From an uncultured Sphingomonadaceae bacterium (GTDB taxonomy: Bacteria; Pseudomonadota; Alphaproteobacteria; Sphingomonadales; Sphingomonadaceae): 64,000 nucleotides of DNA. The DNA lies in assembly GCA_947493195.1 (NCBI GenBank), contig CANLQG010000002.1, positions 372,001 to 436,000 of the forward strand, given 5' to 3'. A model generated the notes under the pieces. It searched no databases, had not been told where the DNA came from, and saw only the letters and a program-made list of their open reading frames with translations. Of this stretch, positions 26,466-35,967 are shown piece after piece (within the stretch, counting starts at the first letter, position 1; each line of letters starts with the position of its first letter). The position numbers were made by a program, and so were the translations under genes.

Positions 26466-28589
26466 TTACCAGATCGAAATGCGATCTTCCGGTGCCAGGT
26501 AGAGCGCGTCGTCCGGGCCGACGTCGAAGGCGTCGTACCATGCATCGAGATGGCGCACCGCATTGTTCAGGCGGAATTCGCCCGGCGGGTGGTTGGCCGT
26601 CATCACGCGGTTGCGGAGCGATTCCTCGCGCTCCATGCCGCGCCAGACCTGGGCAAAACCGAGGAAGAAGCGCTGGTCGCCGGTCAGGCCGTCGATCACC
26701 GGAGCTTCCTGCCCATTGAGCGACAGGCGATAGGCGCGGTGCGCCATCTGCAGGCCGACGACGTCGCCTAGGGTTTCGCCCATCGACTGGCCGGCGCGCA
26801 GGCAGACCGGGCCTTCGGGGCTGTCTACCGGGCAATAGGATTCGATGAATTCGCCCATGCGCTGGGTGAACTGCTCGAAACCTTCGCGGTCCGAATCCTG
26901 CCACCAGTTGCGCAGGGTGCCGGTGGCATCGAACTGCGAGCCCTGATCGTCGTAGCCATGGCCAATCTCGTGACCGATCACCGCGCCGATCGCGCCGTAG
27001 TTCACCGCCGGGTCGGCTTCCGCATTGAAGAACGGCGGCTGCAGGATCGCCGCGGGGAAGACGATGCGGTTGGTCAGCGGCGAATAGTACGCGTTCACCG
27101 TCTGCGGCAGCATGCCCCATTCGCTGGGATCGACCTTGGTGCCAAGCTTGGAGCGGGCATCGGCAATCGCCCAGTTCGTGGCGTTGATACGGTTGGCCAG
27201 CGGATCGTCGGGCGTAATTTCGAGGCCGTCGTAGGTCTCGAATTCGCCCGGATAGCCGATCATCGGCACGAAGCCTTCCAGCTTGGTGCGGGCTTCGGTC
27301 AGCGTGTCGGCGGTCATCCACTCGTTTTCATCGAGCGCAGAGGACATGGCGCGCTGCAGGTTGGCCACCAACTCGTCCATGCGCGCCTTGCTCTCGGGCG
27401 GGAAGTACCGGTCCACGTAAAGCGCGCCCAGCTGCTCGCCCAGCGTGCCTTCCACCGCGCCGATGGCGCGCTTCCAGCGTTCCTGCTGCGCTTCCTGGCC
27501 ACCGATGGTGCGGCCGTAGAAATCGAAGCGCGCGTCATCCAGCTCGCTGGAAAGCACCGCGGCGTTGTTCGACAGGAACTGCGCGGCCATGAAGGCCTTG
27601 ATCGTGGCCAGCGGGGTTTCGGTCATCAGCTCCATCATAGCTGGCAGGCCGCCGCCGATCATGGCCCGCTGCTCCGCCGTCAGGCCGAGCGCCTCGATTT
27701 CCTCTGCGCTGGGAGGGATCTGCGAGGCGAGGAAACGCGTCTGGTCGGAAAACTGTCCGGCTTCCAGCAGGGCCGCAATGGGGAAATCACCCGCCATTGC
27801 GGTCAGTTCGGCAGGCGTCAGCTCGTTGTAGGTAAGCTGCGGCAGGCGGAACATCTGGCGCGCCCATTCCACCTGGGCAACGCTGCGTTCGAACGCATAG
27901 ACCGATTCGGCCGCGGCGCGCGGATCCTGGTAGCCCGCCTGGCCGAGAAGGAAGGTGAGATAGTCCTTGTAGGCCGCGCGGATTTCCAGATTGCTCTCGG
28001 AATCGACGAGGTAATAGTCGCGGTCGGGCAGGCCCATGCCGCTGAAGCCAAGGCTGACCACATAATCGGTGGGGTTGCGCGCATCAACGCCGACACCGGC
28101 GGAAACAAGACCGGGGTACCCGGCCTGCGGGAACAAGCGCGTCAGACTTTCAAGATCGGATGCGGAATAGATTTCCTGCAAAAACGGCTGTGCCGGGGCA
28201 AGGCCGCTCGCATCGATCGCGTTCATGTTGAAATAGGCATTGTAGGCATCGACGATGCGGCGCGCGGTGGTGCCCGGCGCAGGGTTGGAAGCGACGAGGT
28301 CGCTCACCAGCTTTTCAACATCGTGGATGGACTGTTCGCGCAGCATGTCGAACGCGCCGTAACGCTGGCGATCGGCGGGAATCTCGTTTGCGGTGGTCCA
28401 CTTGGAATTGGTATAGGCGTTGAAATCGTCACCCGGATCGATGCTGCTATCCAGCTGGGTGGTGTCGACACCCCAGGTGCCGAAATCCATGGTGGGCGCG
28501 GCGCTGGGATTTTCTTCCTGCGCGACAGCGGGAGCGGCGACGGCGAGTCCGATGACGGACGCCGAAGTTACAAGTAACTTGCGGATCAT
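26466..28589 (-). CDS. M13-family zinc endopeptidase (PepO/neprilysin-like)
   Basis: The 707-aa protein has a signal peptide MIRKLLVTSASVIGLAVAAP followed by AVAQ. The zinc motif HEIGH lies in GAVIGHEIGHGYDDQGSQFD, and the downstream zinc-ligand Glu and partner Asp are in GETLGDVVGLQMAHRAY. NAYYSPLTNRIVFPAAILQP is the M13 substrate segment. It should be a periplasmic or secreted endopeptidase of small peptides. ATG 28589 is chosen because it gives a clean signal peptide; the longer open frame upstream does not. Confidence 0.93.
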   Translation of the reverse strand: MIRKLLVTSASVIGLAVAAPAVAQEENPSAAPTMDFGTWGVDTTQLDSSIDPGDDFNAYTNSKWTTANEIPADRQRYGAFDMLREQSIHDVEKLVSDLVASNPAPGTTARRIVDAYNAYFNMNAIDASGLAPAQPFLQEIYSASDLESLTRLFPQAGYPGLVSAGVGVDARNPTDYVVSLGFSGMGLPDRDYYLVDSESNLEIRAAYKDYLTFLLGQAGYQDPRAAAESVYAFERSVAQVEWARQMFRLPQLTYNELTPAELTAMAGDFPIAALLEAGQFSDQTRFLASQIPPSAEEIEALGLTAEQRAMIGGGLPAMMELMTETPLATIKAFMAAQFLSNNAAVLSSELDDARFDFYGRTIGGQEAQQERWKRAIGAVEGTLGEQLGALYVDRYFPPESKARMDELVANLQRAMSSALDENEWMTADTLTEARTKLEGFVPMIGYPGEFETYDGLEITPDDPLANRINATNWAIADARSKLGTKVDPSEWGMLPQTVNAYYSPLTNRIVFPAAILQPPFFNAEADPAVNYGAIGAVIGHEIGHGYDDQGSQFDATGTLRNWWQDSDREGFEQFTQRMGEFIESYCPVDSPEGPVCLRAGQSMGETLGDVVGLQMAHRAYRLSLNGQEAPVIDGLTGDQRFFLGFAQVWRGMEREESLRNRVMTANHPPGEFRLNNAVRHLDAWYDAFDVGPDDALYLAPEDRISIW

Positions 28590-28742
28590 GTGAATTGGCA
28601 ATCCTCTTTGTGGGGTAAATCTTTTGCGACCGAATTTGTCGACACGGACAAGACGGTTTCTGTCGTTACGAATTCGATGTAGTGCCGATTCCGCTCGACG
28701 CAAGACATGAACGGGTCACCCACGCCCTTGCACGACAGGGAG

Positions 28743-30539
28743 TTAGGCCGTTCTGGCCAGTGCCGCCGGATCGTCGAACTGCAAGGCTGCGAGGCGCGCG
28801 TAAAGGCCGCCCTGCGCGGTCAGGCTGGCGTGGTCGCCCTGTTCCACGATACGGCCACCTTCCATCACCACGATCCTGTCCGCCGCGCGAACGGTGGCCA
28901 GGCGGTGGGCGATGACCAGCGTCGTGCGGTCCTGCATCAGGCGATCGAGCGCGTCCTGCACCAGCCGCTCGCTTTCGGCATCCAGCGCGCTTGTCGCCTC
29001 GTCCAGGAGCAGGATCGGCGCATCGCGCAGCAGCGCACGGGCAATGGCAAGGCGCTGACGCTGCCCGCCCGAAAGGCGCGCTCCGCCTTCGCCAAGGAAG
29101 GTATCCAGCCCTTCCGGCAGGTCGCGCAGGAACTGTTCGGCATTGGCCGCGCGCGCGGCTTCCCAGATGGCCTCCTCGTCCGCCTCCCACGCGCCGTAGC
29201 GCAGGTTGTCGCGCGCATCGGCGGCAAACAGTACGCCTTCCTGTGGCACCAGCGCCATGCGGCGGCGTATCTCGGCTGGATCGGCCTGCGTCAGCGGAAC
29301 GCCGTCCATGCGCACCGTGCCAGACTGCGGATCGTAGAACCGCTCGGCAAGCTGGAAGATCGTGCTCTTGCCCGCGCCCGATGGGCCGACAATGGCCACG
29401 GTCTCGCCCGGTTCGATAGTCAGCGAAAAGTCGCTGATCGCTTGTTCGCCGGGCCGCGTGGGATAGCTGAAAGTCACGTTCTGGAACGACAGGCTTCCGC
29501 GCGGCGGCTGCGGCAGGGCCTGCGGGCGGGCGGGCGCCTGGATGACCGGCTTTTCCTCCATCAGTTCGCTGAGGCGGCTGGCCGCCCCCGCGCCGCGCAG
29601 CAGGTCGCCCAGCACTTCCGTCAGCGCGCCAAAGGATGATGCGGCGATCGCGCTGGCGAATACGAAGGCGCCGATGGTGCCGCCCGTGATTTCTCCAGTG
29701 GTTACCAACACCGCGCCGCGCCATAGCAGGCCGGTGATACCGCCGAATACCAGCGTGATGACCATTGCCGTCATCACGGCCCGGATCATGACGCGGGTCT
29801 TGGCGACGGCAAAGGTGCGCTCCACCGAAAGGCCGAACCGCTCGCCCTCGCGCCGTTCCTGGTTGAAGCCCTGGACGATCTTCATCGCGGAGAGTGTTTC
29901 AGTCACCATGCCGCCGACATCGGCTACCCGGTCCTGGCTTTCGCGGCTGACGTCCCGCAACCGCCTGCCGAAGACCGTGATCGGGATGATGATCGTGGGC
30001 AGGCCGACCAGCAGCCAGACGGCCAGTTGCGGGGCCAGCCAGAACAGGTAGCCCGTTGCAAGGACAGCCATGATGATATTGCGCAGAGCGACAGAGACGG
30101 TGGTGCCCACCACCTGTTCGATGATCGCCGTGTCGGAAACCATGCGGCTGCTGATTTCCTTGGGGCTGTTCTCCTCGAAAAACGAGGGCGAGAGGCGCAG
30201 CAGGTTGTCGTAAACCTTGCGCCGGATATCGGCGACGACCCGCTCCCCCAGCCAGCTGACGAAGTAGAAACGCATCGCGGTAGCCAGTCCCAGTACGCCC
30301 ACCAGCACCAGCAGGTAGCGGAACCAGCGGCCGATCTCGCCATCGCCAGTAAAGCCCCGGTCGATGATCAGGCGCAGGGCGCTGGGCAGCGCGAGCGAGG
30401 TGATCGTCGCCGTTATCAGTAGCGCTAACCATGCCAACACCACCTGCAGGGGGTATTTCTTTGCCTCGCGGTAGATCATCACGAGCGGACTGAGGCTTTT
30501 GGCCTTTTCCGGGGGATTTGTGACTTCGGGGATCGCCAT
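28743..30539 (-). CDS. ABC exporter, fused permease and ATPase
   Basis: The 598-aa protein has an N-terminal ABC membrane domain of six helices (about 30-320) and a C-terminal nucleotide-binding domain. ATPase motifs are GPSGAGKSTIFQLAERF (Walker A), LSGGQRQRLAIARALL (signature) and PILLLDEATSALDAES (Walker B). It is a type IV half-transporter that works as a dimer, of the MsbA/TAP-like exporter group. The substrate is unknown. It is divergent from phaZ, with 207 bp between. Confidence 0.9.
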   Translation of the reverse strand: MAIPEVTNPPEKAKSLSPLVMIYREAKKYPLQVVLAWLALLITATITSLALPSALRLIIDRGFTGDGEIGRWFRYLLVLVGVLGLATAMRFYFVSWLGERVVADIRRKVYDNLLRLSPSFFEENSPKEISSRMVSDTAIIEQVVGTTVSVALRNIIMAVLATGYLFWLAPQLAVWLLVGLPTIIIPITVFGRRLRDVSRESQDRVADVGGMVTETLSAMKIVQGFNQERREGERFGLSVERTFAVAKTRVMIRAVMTAMVITLVFGGITGLLWRGAVLVTTGEITGGTIGAFVFASAIAASSFGALTEVLGDLLRGAGAASRLSELMEEKPVIQAPARPQALPQPPRGSLSFQNVTFSYPTRPGEQAISDFSLTIEPGETVAIVGPSGAGKSTIFQLAERFYDPQSGTVRMDGVPLTQADPAEIRRRMALVPQEGVLFAADARDNLRYGAWEADEEAIWEAARAANAEQFLRDLPEGLDTFLGEGGARLSGGQRQRLAIARALLRDAPILLLDEATSALDAESERLVQDALDRLMQDRTTLVIAHRLATVRAADRIVVMEGGRIVEQGDHASLTAQGGLYARLAALQFDDPAALARTA

Positions 30540-30746
30540 GGTGACGGGGCGTTAGCCCAAAGTCCTTTAGCTTTGAAGCAGACTTTCCACCGTAGCCGAC
30601 ATGGGTTGCAAAAAACCACTTTTGTCGCACGCCGCATTGCACAATCGGGGCCAATGGCCCATGTTCGATGGGTAACGTGCGGGCCACGCGCCACATGCAG
30701 CCCGCCTCAACTCGTCCGCCAGGGGCGATGCTTAGGGACGCAAGAC

Positions 30747-31979
30747 TTGCTTTATTCCGCTTACGAAATGCAACGTGCGCTGCTGGGATCGGCCAGCAAC
30801 TGGGCCAGCGTGGGCGCGCGCCTGCTGGATAATCCGGCGCTGCCGCTTGGCTACATGGGCATGGGCCCCGCCTTCGCTTCGGCGCTGAAGGTATTCGCGC
30901 ATCTCTACGAAGAGCGCGGCAAGCCCGATTTCGATATCCAGCCGGTGGAGAAGGACGGCAAGACCCACTACGTCAGCGAGACCGTGGTGATGGAAAAGCC
31001 GTTCGGCAACCTGCGCCGCTTCACCCGCGATGGCCTGCCCGAAGACGCGCCCAAGCTGCTGATCGTCGCCCCGATGAGCGGGCACTACGCCACCTTGTTG
31101 CGCGGCACGGTGCAGCGCATGGTGGAAAACCAGCAGGTGTGGATCACCGACTGGGCCGACGCCCGGCTGGTGCCGACAGAGGCAGGCCGCTTCGATCTGG
31201 ACGACTACATCGACTACCTGATCGAGTTTCTGCAGTTCATCGGACCCGATACCCATATCCTGGCCGTGTGCCAGCCGTCGGTTCCGGCCTTCGCTGCCAC
31301 TGCAATCATGGCGGAGGAGAAGGATGCCTGCCGCCCGGCCTCGCTCACCATGATGGGCGGGCCGATCGACACCCGCGCCAGCCCGACCGGCGTGAACGAT
31401 CTTGCCATGGACCGGCCGCTGAGCTGGTTCGAGAACAACGTGATCGCCACGGTACCGCTGAACTATCCGGGCGCGGGCCGCCGCGTCTATCCCGGCTTCC
31501 TGCAACTGGCTGGCTTCATCTCGATGAACTTGTCGGACCACATGATGAGCCACTACGAAATGTTCAAACACATGACCGTGGGCGACCAGGACAGTGCGGA
31601 CCGGACCAAGGGTTTCTATGACGAATACCTGTCCGTCTGCGACATGACGGCAGAGTTCTACCTGCAGACCATCGAGCATGTGTTCCAGGAACACTCGCTG
31701 CCCAAGGGCGAATTCGTCCACCGCGGCAAGGCCATCAACCCCGACGCCATCCGCGACACCGCGCTGCTGGCGATCGAGGGCGAGCACGACGATATCTCGG
31801 GCATTGGCCAGACCCGCGCCGCGCTGAAGCTGGCGGAACATCTGCCGGCGGCGAAGAAGAAGTACTTCATGGCACCCGACGTGGGCCACTATGGTATCTT
31901 CAACGGCAGCAAGTGGCGCGGTGGCATTGCCCCGGTCGTGGAAGAATGGATGCGCGCCCATCCGAGCGTGAAGGACTAG
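30747..31979 (+). CDS. phaZ: Intracellular polyhydroxyalkanoate depolymerase
   Basis: About 410 aa. The start is taken as TTG 30747 (LLYSAYEMQRALL) because AGGGA lies 8 nt upstream and PhaZ proteins begin this way. The nucleophile region VCQPSVPAF has Cys in place of Ser, as in Ralstonia-type PhaZ1. The other conserved parts are APMSGHYATLLRGTV, WITDWADARLVP and the C-terminal MAPDVGHYGIFNGSKWR (catalytic His). It degrades stored polyhydroxybutyrate granules. The 3' end overlaps the acyltransferase gene by 4 bp. Confidence 0.92.
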   Translation: MLYSAYEMQRALLGSASNWASVGARLLDNPALPLGYMGMGPAFASALKVFAHLYEERGKPDFDIQPVEKDGKTHYVSETVVMEKPFGNLRRFTRDGLPEDAPKLLIVAPMSGHYATLLRGTVQRMVENQQVWITDWADARLVPTEAGRFDLDDYIDYLIEFLQFIGPDTHILAVCQPSVPAFAATAIMAEEKDACRPASLTMMGGPIDTRASPTGVNDLAMDRPLSWFENNVIATVPLNYPGAGRRVYPGFLQLAGFISMNLSDHMMSHYEMFKHMTVGDQDSADRTKGFYDEYLSVCDMTAEFYLQTIEHVFQEHSLPKGEFVHRGKAINPDAIRDTALLAIEGEHDDISGIGQTRAALKLAEHLPAAKKKYFMAPDVGHYGIFNGSKWRGGIAPVVEEWMRAHPSVKD

Positions 31980-33094
31980 TTGGCCTTCCCCTCCGGCAAC
32001 GGGCGGACGCGTTCCGGCATCCGGGCGTTGAGCCATTTCTGCGCTGGCTTCTCCAGCCAGCGATAGAGCCCGCCCGACAGCGCGAGCAGCACGAGCAGGT
32101 AGGCGGCGAACAGCGCCGGGCCGATCTGCAGGCTTTCGTCCACCGCCACCAGTTTCAGTGCGATCAACAGCGGGAAATGCACGAGGTATGTCGCATAACT
32201 GGCGTCGCCCAGCCATACCAGCGGGCGGGCTGAGAGAAGCCGGGTGACAGGTCCCCTGTCCAGCGCGAGCGCCAGCAGAATGGCAGCAAAGGCCAAGGGC
32301 AGGAGCAGCGTCTCCGCCCCGTCCAGCAGCACCATGACAGCCAGCACCAGCGCACCTGTCGCAGCGCAGGCCAGCGCCATGCTTCGGCGATCGCGCCACA
32401 CCAGCCACAGGTTCGCCAGTGCCATGCCGATGCCGAACTGGATCACGCAGCGCACCAGCCCCAGCCGGGGGATCTGGTCGCCCAGCCTCTCGGCACCGGC
32501 CAGCGTGAACATCCCGTGCAGCACCAGCGCGGCCCCGATGATGCCAGCAATCAGCGCCCAGGGCCGTATCGCTTCCCAGCGCACCGCCACCACGGCCAGC
32601 GGGAACATCATGTAGGCGGCCAGTTCCGTGCTGATCGACCAGGCCGGATGGTTCCACGTGAGCGCCGAGGTCAGCCCCCAGTTCTGCACCAGCAGCAAGT
32701 GCAGCGGCAATTCTGCCAGCGGATAGTTCGCCATGTCGCGCCTGGTCGCCAGTAGCACCAGGGCAAAGCACACCATCGCCCCCAGCACGGCGGCATGCAG
32801 CGGCCAGATGCGGGCAAGGCGCCGCCACCAGAAGGCCGGCGCGCCCGCCGCCCCCTCGGCGCGCAGCCGCTTGCCATAGTTGAGCCACATGACGAAGCCC
32901 GACAGCATGAAGAACACGTCCACCGCCAGATAGCCTTTGGCGGCCACGGCAATCCCTGCCTCGGGCATCCACCCGCCCAGTGAGAGCCGCGCGTGGTAGA
33001 ACACCACGAACCATGCGGCCACGCCGCGCAAACCGGTCAGCGCGGCAAGGTGCGGAATGCGCTCTCGCTGCGGCGGGATCGGCGGGGCGATCAC
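31976..33094 (-). CDS. Acyltransferase 3 family membrane protein
   Basis: The 372-aa protein starts at GTG 33094, overlapping the ligase stop as GTGA. It has about ten membrane helices. Family marks are HLAALTGLRGVAAWFVVFYH (motif R and catalytic His), VDVFFMLSGFVM, and the C-terminal LGDASYATYLVH. Acyltransferase 3 proteins attach acetyl or other acyl groups to surface polysaccharides. Position downstream of the exosortase-A-associated ligase suggests polysaccharide modification (inference). Confidence 0.88.
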   Translation of the reverse strand: MIAPPIPPQRERIPHLAALTGLRGVAAWFVVFYHARLSLGGWMPEAGIAVAAKGYLAVDVFFMLSGFVMWLNYGKRLRAEGAAGAPAFWWRRLARIWPLHAAVLGAMVCFALVLLATRRDMANYPLAELPLHLLLVQNWGLTSALTWNHPAWSISTELAAYMMFPLAVVAVRWEAIRPWALIAGIIGAALVLHGMFTLAGAERLGDQIPRLGLVRCVIQFGIGMALANLWLVWRDRRSMALACAATGALVLAVMVLLDGAETLLLPLAFAAILLALALDRGPVTRLLSARPLVWLGDASYATYLVHFPLLIALKLVAVDESLQIGPALFAAYLLVLLALSGGLYRWLEKPAQKWLNARMPERVRPLPEGKAN

Positions 33095-34455
33095 GCGGGC
33101 TGGCCCTGCGACCTGCCTTGCAGCCATGGGCGCGGCTGCTGCTCCACGCCCGCCCAGTCGCGCTTCATCAGGCTGTAAAAGGCGATCTGCAGCCCCAGCA
33201 GCATGAACATGAAAGGCTGGTAGCCGATGCCGACAAACGCAGCGCCAACCAGGTAAACAAGCTGGCCGTTCTGCAGCGCGGTGGCCAGCGAATACCAGCG
33301 CTTCCCCTCTGCCTCGGCACAACCCCTGTAGCGACGGCGGATGCGCTGCATGTGCCACAGGCCAAGGCCCTGCAGCGCCAGCCAGATGGCGAAACCGGGA
33401 TAGCCCTGTTCGCCCAGCACCTCGAAATAGGCGGAGTGGAAGGCGCGGCCCTCGTCCGTCACCTCTTCGTAAACCACGGTCTCGGTGTTTCCGAGATCGA
33501 CGGTCTTGCGCATGTCGTATGCAAAGCTGTTGCCGAGGAAGGAATCGAAGCCGCCACCAAGCGGATTGTCCTTCACGTAGTCGATCGTCCATCCCCACAC
33601 CGCCACACGGGTGGAGGCGCTTTCGTCTGCCTTGTATTCGGTGATGGTGGACATGCGCTCGGTATAGCTTGCGGGCAGGAAAGGCAGCGCCACCAGCAGG
33701 GCCACGCTAGCTATCCCCGCGTAGACGAAGCGATATTTCACTGTTCGCATTACCAGCACGCCCAGCACGGCTATGCAGATGAGGCCCGTTCGGGTCTGCG
33801 TGCCGATGGGCACCAGCAGCGCGGCGAAAACCAGCGCGGCGGCAAACAGCATGGCCGGCTTTCGCTCTGGAATAATGGTGCCGTGGCGCGCCACCCAGAT
33901 AATCAGCGGGATCATCGCGACCGCGACAGTGGACAGGGTAGACCCTTCGTAAAGCCCGGCATTGTCCTGCACCAGCGAGACCAGCGTGCCGTAGCCGCCG
34001 CCCGACAGCACCGTCTTGATCCCTGCCGATATGATGATGCTGGCCGCCGACAGCACCATGATCAGCGCGGCAGCTTCCAGCCGCAGCTTGGTGCGCAGGG
34101 TCAGCGGCAGGAACGCGGCGAAGACCAGGCTTTTCCAGACCCAGTCCCATTTCACCAGCGCTTCTGCAGGAAAATCCGCGTTCAGCGTGGTGATGCCGCA
34201 CCAGGCCAGCAGGGCAACGATCAGCCCCTGGCGCAGGGTGAAACGGCTCCCCTCCTTGGAATCCAGCAGGACATAGCCGGCAAACGCGGCCACGAAACAA
34301 AGCAGCGACAGGGAGATGCTGGTAATGATGCCGTAGCCCACCTTTTGCGGGGCAACGATGTCGACGTAGATATAGAGCAGCACCCACAGGAACGGGCGCC
34401 GGAACCCCATCGCCACGATAGCGGCGACGAAGGCCAGGAGGACGAGATCACGCAT
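33091..34455 (-). CDS. Putative O-glycosylation ligase, exosortase-A-system type
   Basis: The 454-aa polytopic protein starts MRDLVLLAFVAAIVAMGFRR. The layout fits the Wzy/O-antigen-ligase-like proteins linked to exosortase A (TIGR03097 type, from memory): an N-terminal DUF5935-like half, then a Wzy_C-like segment containing TQTRTGLICIAVLGVLVM and SASTRVAVWGWTIDYVKDNP. The last part carries GGGFDSFLG and FHSAYFEVLGEQGYPG. Such proteins are thought to ligate or polymerise extracellular glycans. It overlaps the small gene upstream by 8 nt and the acyltransferase downstream by 4 nt. Confidence 0.85.
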   Translation of the reverse strand: MRDLVLLAFVAAIVAMGFRRPFLWVLLYIYVDIVAPQKVGYGIITSISLSLLCFVAAFAGYVLLDSKEGSRFTLRQGLIVALLAWCGITTLNADFPAEALVKWDWVWKSLVFAAFLPLTLRTKLRLEAAALIMVLSAASIIISAGIKTVLSGGGYGTLVSLVQDNAGLYEGSTLSTVAVAMIPLIIWVARHGTIIPERKPAMLFAAALVFAALLVPIGTQTRTGLICIAVLGVLVMRTVKYRFVYAGIASVALLVALPFLPASYTERMSTITEYKADESASTRVAVWGWTIDYVKDNPLGGGFDSFLGNSFAYDMRKTVDLGNTETVVYEEVTDEGRAFHSAYFEVLGEQGYPGFAIWLALQGLGLWHMQRIRRRYRGCAEAEGKRWYSLATALQNGQLVYLVGAAFVGIGYQPFMFMLLGLQIAFYSLMKRDWAGVEQQPRPWLQGRSQGQPA

Positions 34456-34603
34456 CGGCGCTGTCGTCCGCCTGTTTCAGCCACGGCTTGTCCGCCTGGC
34501 GGGATGCAACCCCCTGCTTGTCCAGGTCATCCCGGAACAGCAGGCGCCAGCAGGCAAGCAGGATCAGCCCGTGCGTCAGCGCGATGGAAAAATAGTCGAT
34601 CAC
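34448..34603 (-). CDS. Small single-helix membrane protein, 51 aa
   Basis: A GTG-initiated frame encodes 51 residues: VIDYFSIALTHGLILLACWR opens a single membrane helix followed by a charged tail (RDDLDKQ, then RQADKPWLKQADDSADA). AAGGA lies about 11 nt upstream. Its TGA overlaps the ligase ATG by 8 nt, a typical translational coupling. It is short and easily missed, but the spacing, hydrophobic-then-charged pattern and coupling support it. Probable partner of the ligase or a fragment of the same surface-glycan system. No family known to me. Confidence 0.65.
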   Translation of the reverse strand: MIDYFSIALTHGLILLACWRLLFRDDLDKQGVASRQADKPWLKQADDSADA

Positions 34604-34691
34604 CGGTCAAAGCGTCCTTGCGGTTCGGGCTTTCGCTTTAGGGGCAAGCGATTGACGCGCCGTTAAGCCTGTTCTGGCAGGAGAGGCGGCG

Positions 34692-35921
34692 ATGACCCGG
34701 ATACTCCACGTTCTCGACCATTCGCTGCCAATGCACAGCGGCTATACCTTTCGCACCCGTGCCATCCTGCGCGCGCAGGCGGGAATGGGACTGGAAGTGC
34801 GCGGCATAACCGGGCAGCGCCATGTCGAGGGAGGCCCGGAGACAGAAGTCGTCGACGGCCTGACGTTCCATCGCACTCCCGGAAAGTCCGGCGGGCCGGC
34901 CGGCCTGCGCGAATGGCGGGAGATCGATGCCCTGGCGCAGGCAATCGTCGCGCTGGCCGAGAAGTGGCGTCCCGATGTGCTTCATGCCCATTCGCCCGCG
35001 CTGAACGGCCTTGCCGCAATACGCGCCGGTCGCAAGCTGGGCATTCCGGTGGTCTACGAGATTCGTGCCTTCTGGGAGGATGCCGCCGTGGGCAACCTTT
35101 CGGGCCGTGAAGGGTCGCTGAAATATCGCCTTACGCGCGAACTGGAAAACATGGCCGTGCGCGGGGCCCATGCAGTGATGACCATCTGCGAGGGGCTGAA
35201 GGCCGACCTCGTGTCACGCGGGTTCCCGGCGGAGAAGATCGGCATCATGCCCAATGGCGTGGACCTGACCACCTTCGGCAAACCTGCACCGCGCGACGAG
35301 GCACTGGCCGCCAGGCTTGGCATCGCGGAAGGCCCGGTAATCGGCTTCATCGGCAGCTTCTACGATTACGAGGGGCTGGACGACCTGATCGCCGCCATGC
35401 CCATGCTGCTCGACAGGCATCCGGGCGCGCACCTGTTGCTGGTGGGCGGGGGACCGATGGACAAGAGTCTGCGCGCGCAGGCGGGCGCTTCGCTGGCAGC
35501 GGAGCGCATCCACTTCACCGGGCGCGTGCCGCACAGCGAGGTGGAGCGCTACTACGCCCTCACCGACATCATGGCCTACCCGCGCAAGAAGAGCCGCCTG
35601 ACCGATCTCGTCACTCCGCTGAAGCCGCTGGAAGCCAATGCCCAGATGCAACTGGTGGCCGCCAGCGACGTGGGCGGGCATCGTGAACTGATTCGCGATG
35701 GCGAAACCGGCGTGCTGTTCGCGCCCGACAATCCGGCCGCCTGTGCCGCTGCGCTGGCCGACCTGGCAGACCGGCGCGAGGACTGGGACGCGATCCGCAC
35801 CGCAGCGCGTGAACACGTTCGTAACAGGCATGACTGGGCTACCAATGCACAGCGTTATCAGGTCGTTTACCTTGGCCTGCTAGGCCAGCCCAACGATGGC
35901 CGTATCCCTGCTGCCGCCTGA
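34692..35921 (+). CDS. Glycosyltransferase family 4, exosortase-A-system associated
   Basis: The 409-aa protein starts MTRILHVLDHSLPMHSGYTF, the opening I associate with the exosortase-A glycosyltransferase group (TIGR04063). GT-B fold features are GAHAVMTICEGLKADL, IGIMPNGVDLTTF, and the donor site PLKPLEANAQMQLVAASDVG followed by GGHRELIRDGETGVLF. It would transfer a sugar from a nucleotide donor during surface polysaccharide synthesis. It is divergent from the ligase operon, with 88 bp between. Confidence 0.88.
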   Translation: MTRILHVLDHSLPMHSGYTFRTRAILRAQAGMGLEVRGITGQRHVEGGPETEVVDGLTFHRTPGKSGGPAGLREWREIDALAQAIVALAEKWRPDVLHAHSPALNGLAAIRAGRKLGIPVVYEIRAFWEDAAVGNLSGREGSLKYRLTRELENMAVRGAHAVMTICEGLKADLVSRGFPAEKIGIMPNGVDLTTFGKPAPRDEALAARLGIAEGPVIGFIGSFYDYEGLDDLIAAMPMLLDRHPGAHLLLVGGGPMDKSLRAQAGASLAAERIHFTGRVPHSEVERYYALTDIMAYPRKKSRLTDLVTPLKPLEANAQMQLVAASDVGGHRELIRDGETGVLFAPDNPAACAAALADLADRREDWDAIRTAAREHVRNRHDWATNAQRYQVVYLGLLGQPNDGRIPAAA

Positions 35922-35967
35922 ACTGCTGGCAAGAGGGAATCAATCGGCGCAGGAACAGGATTGGCAC

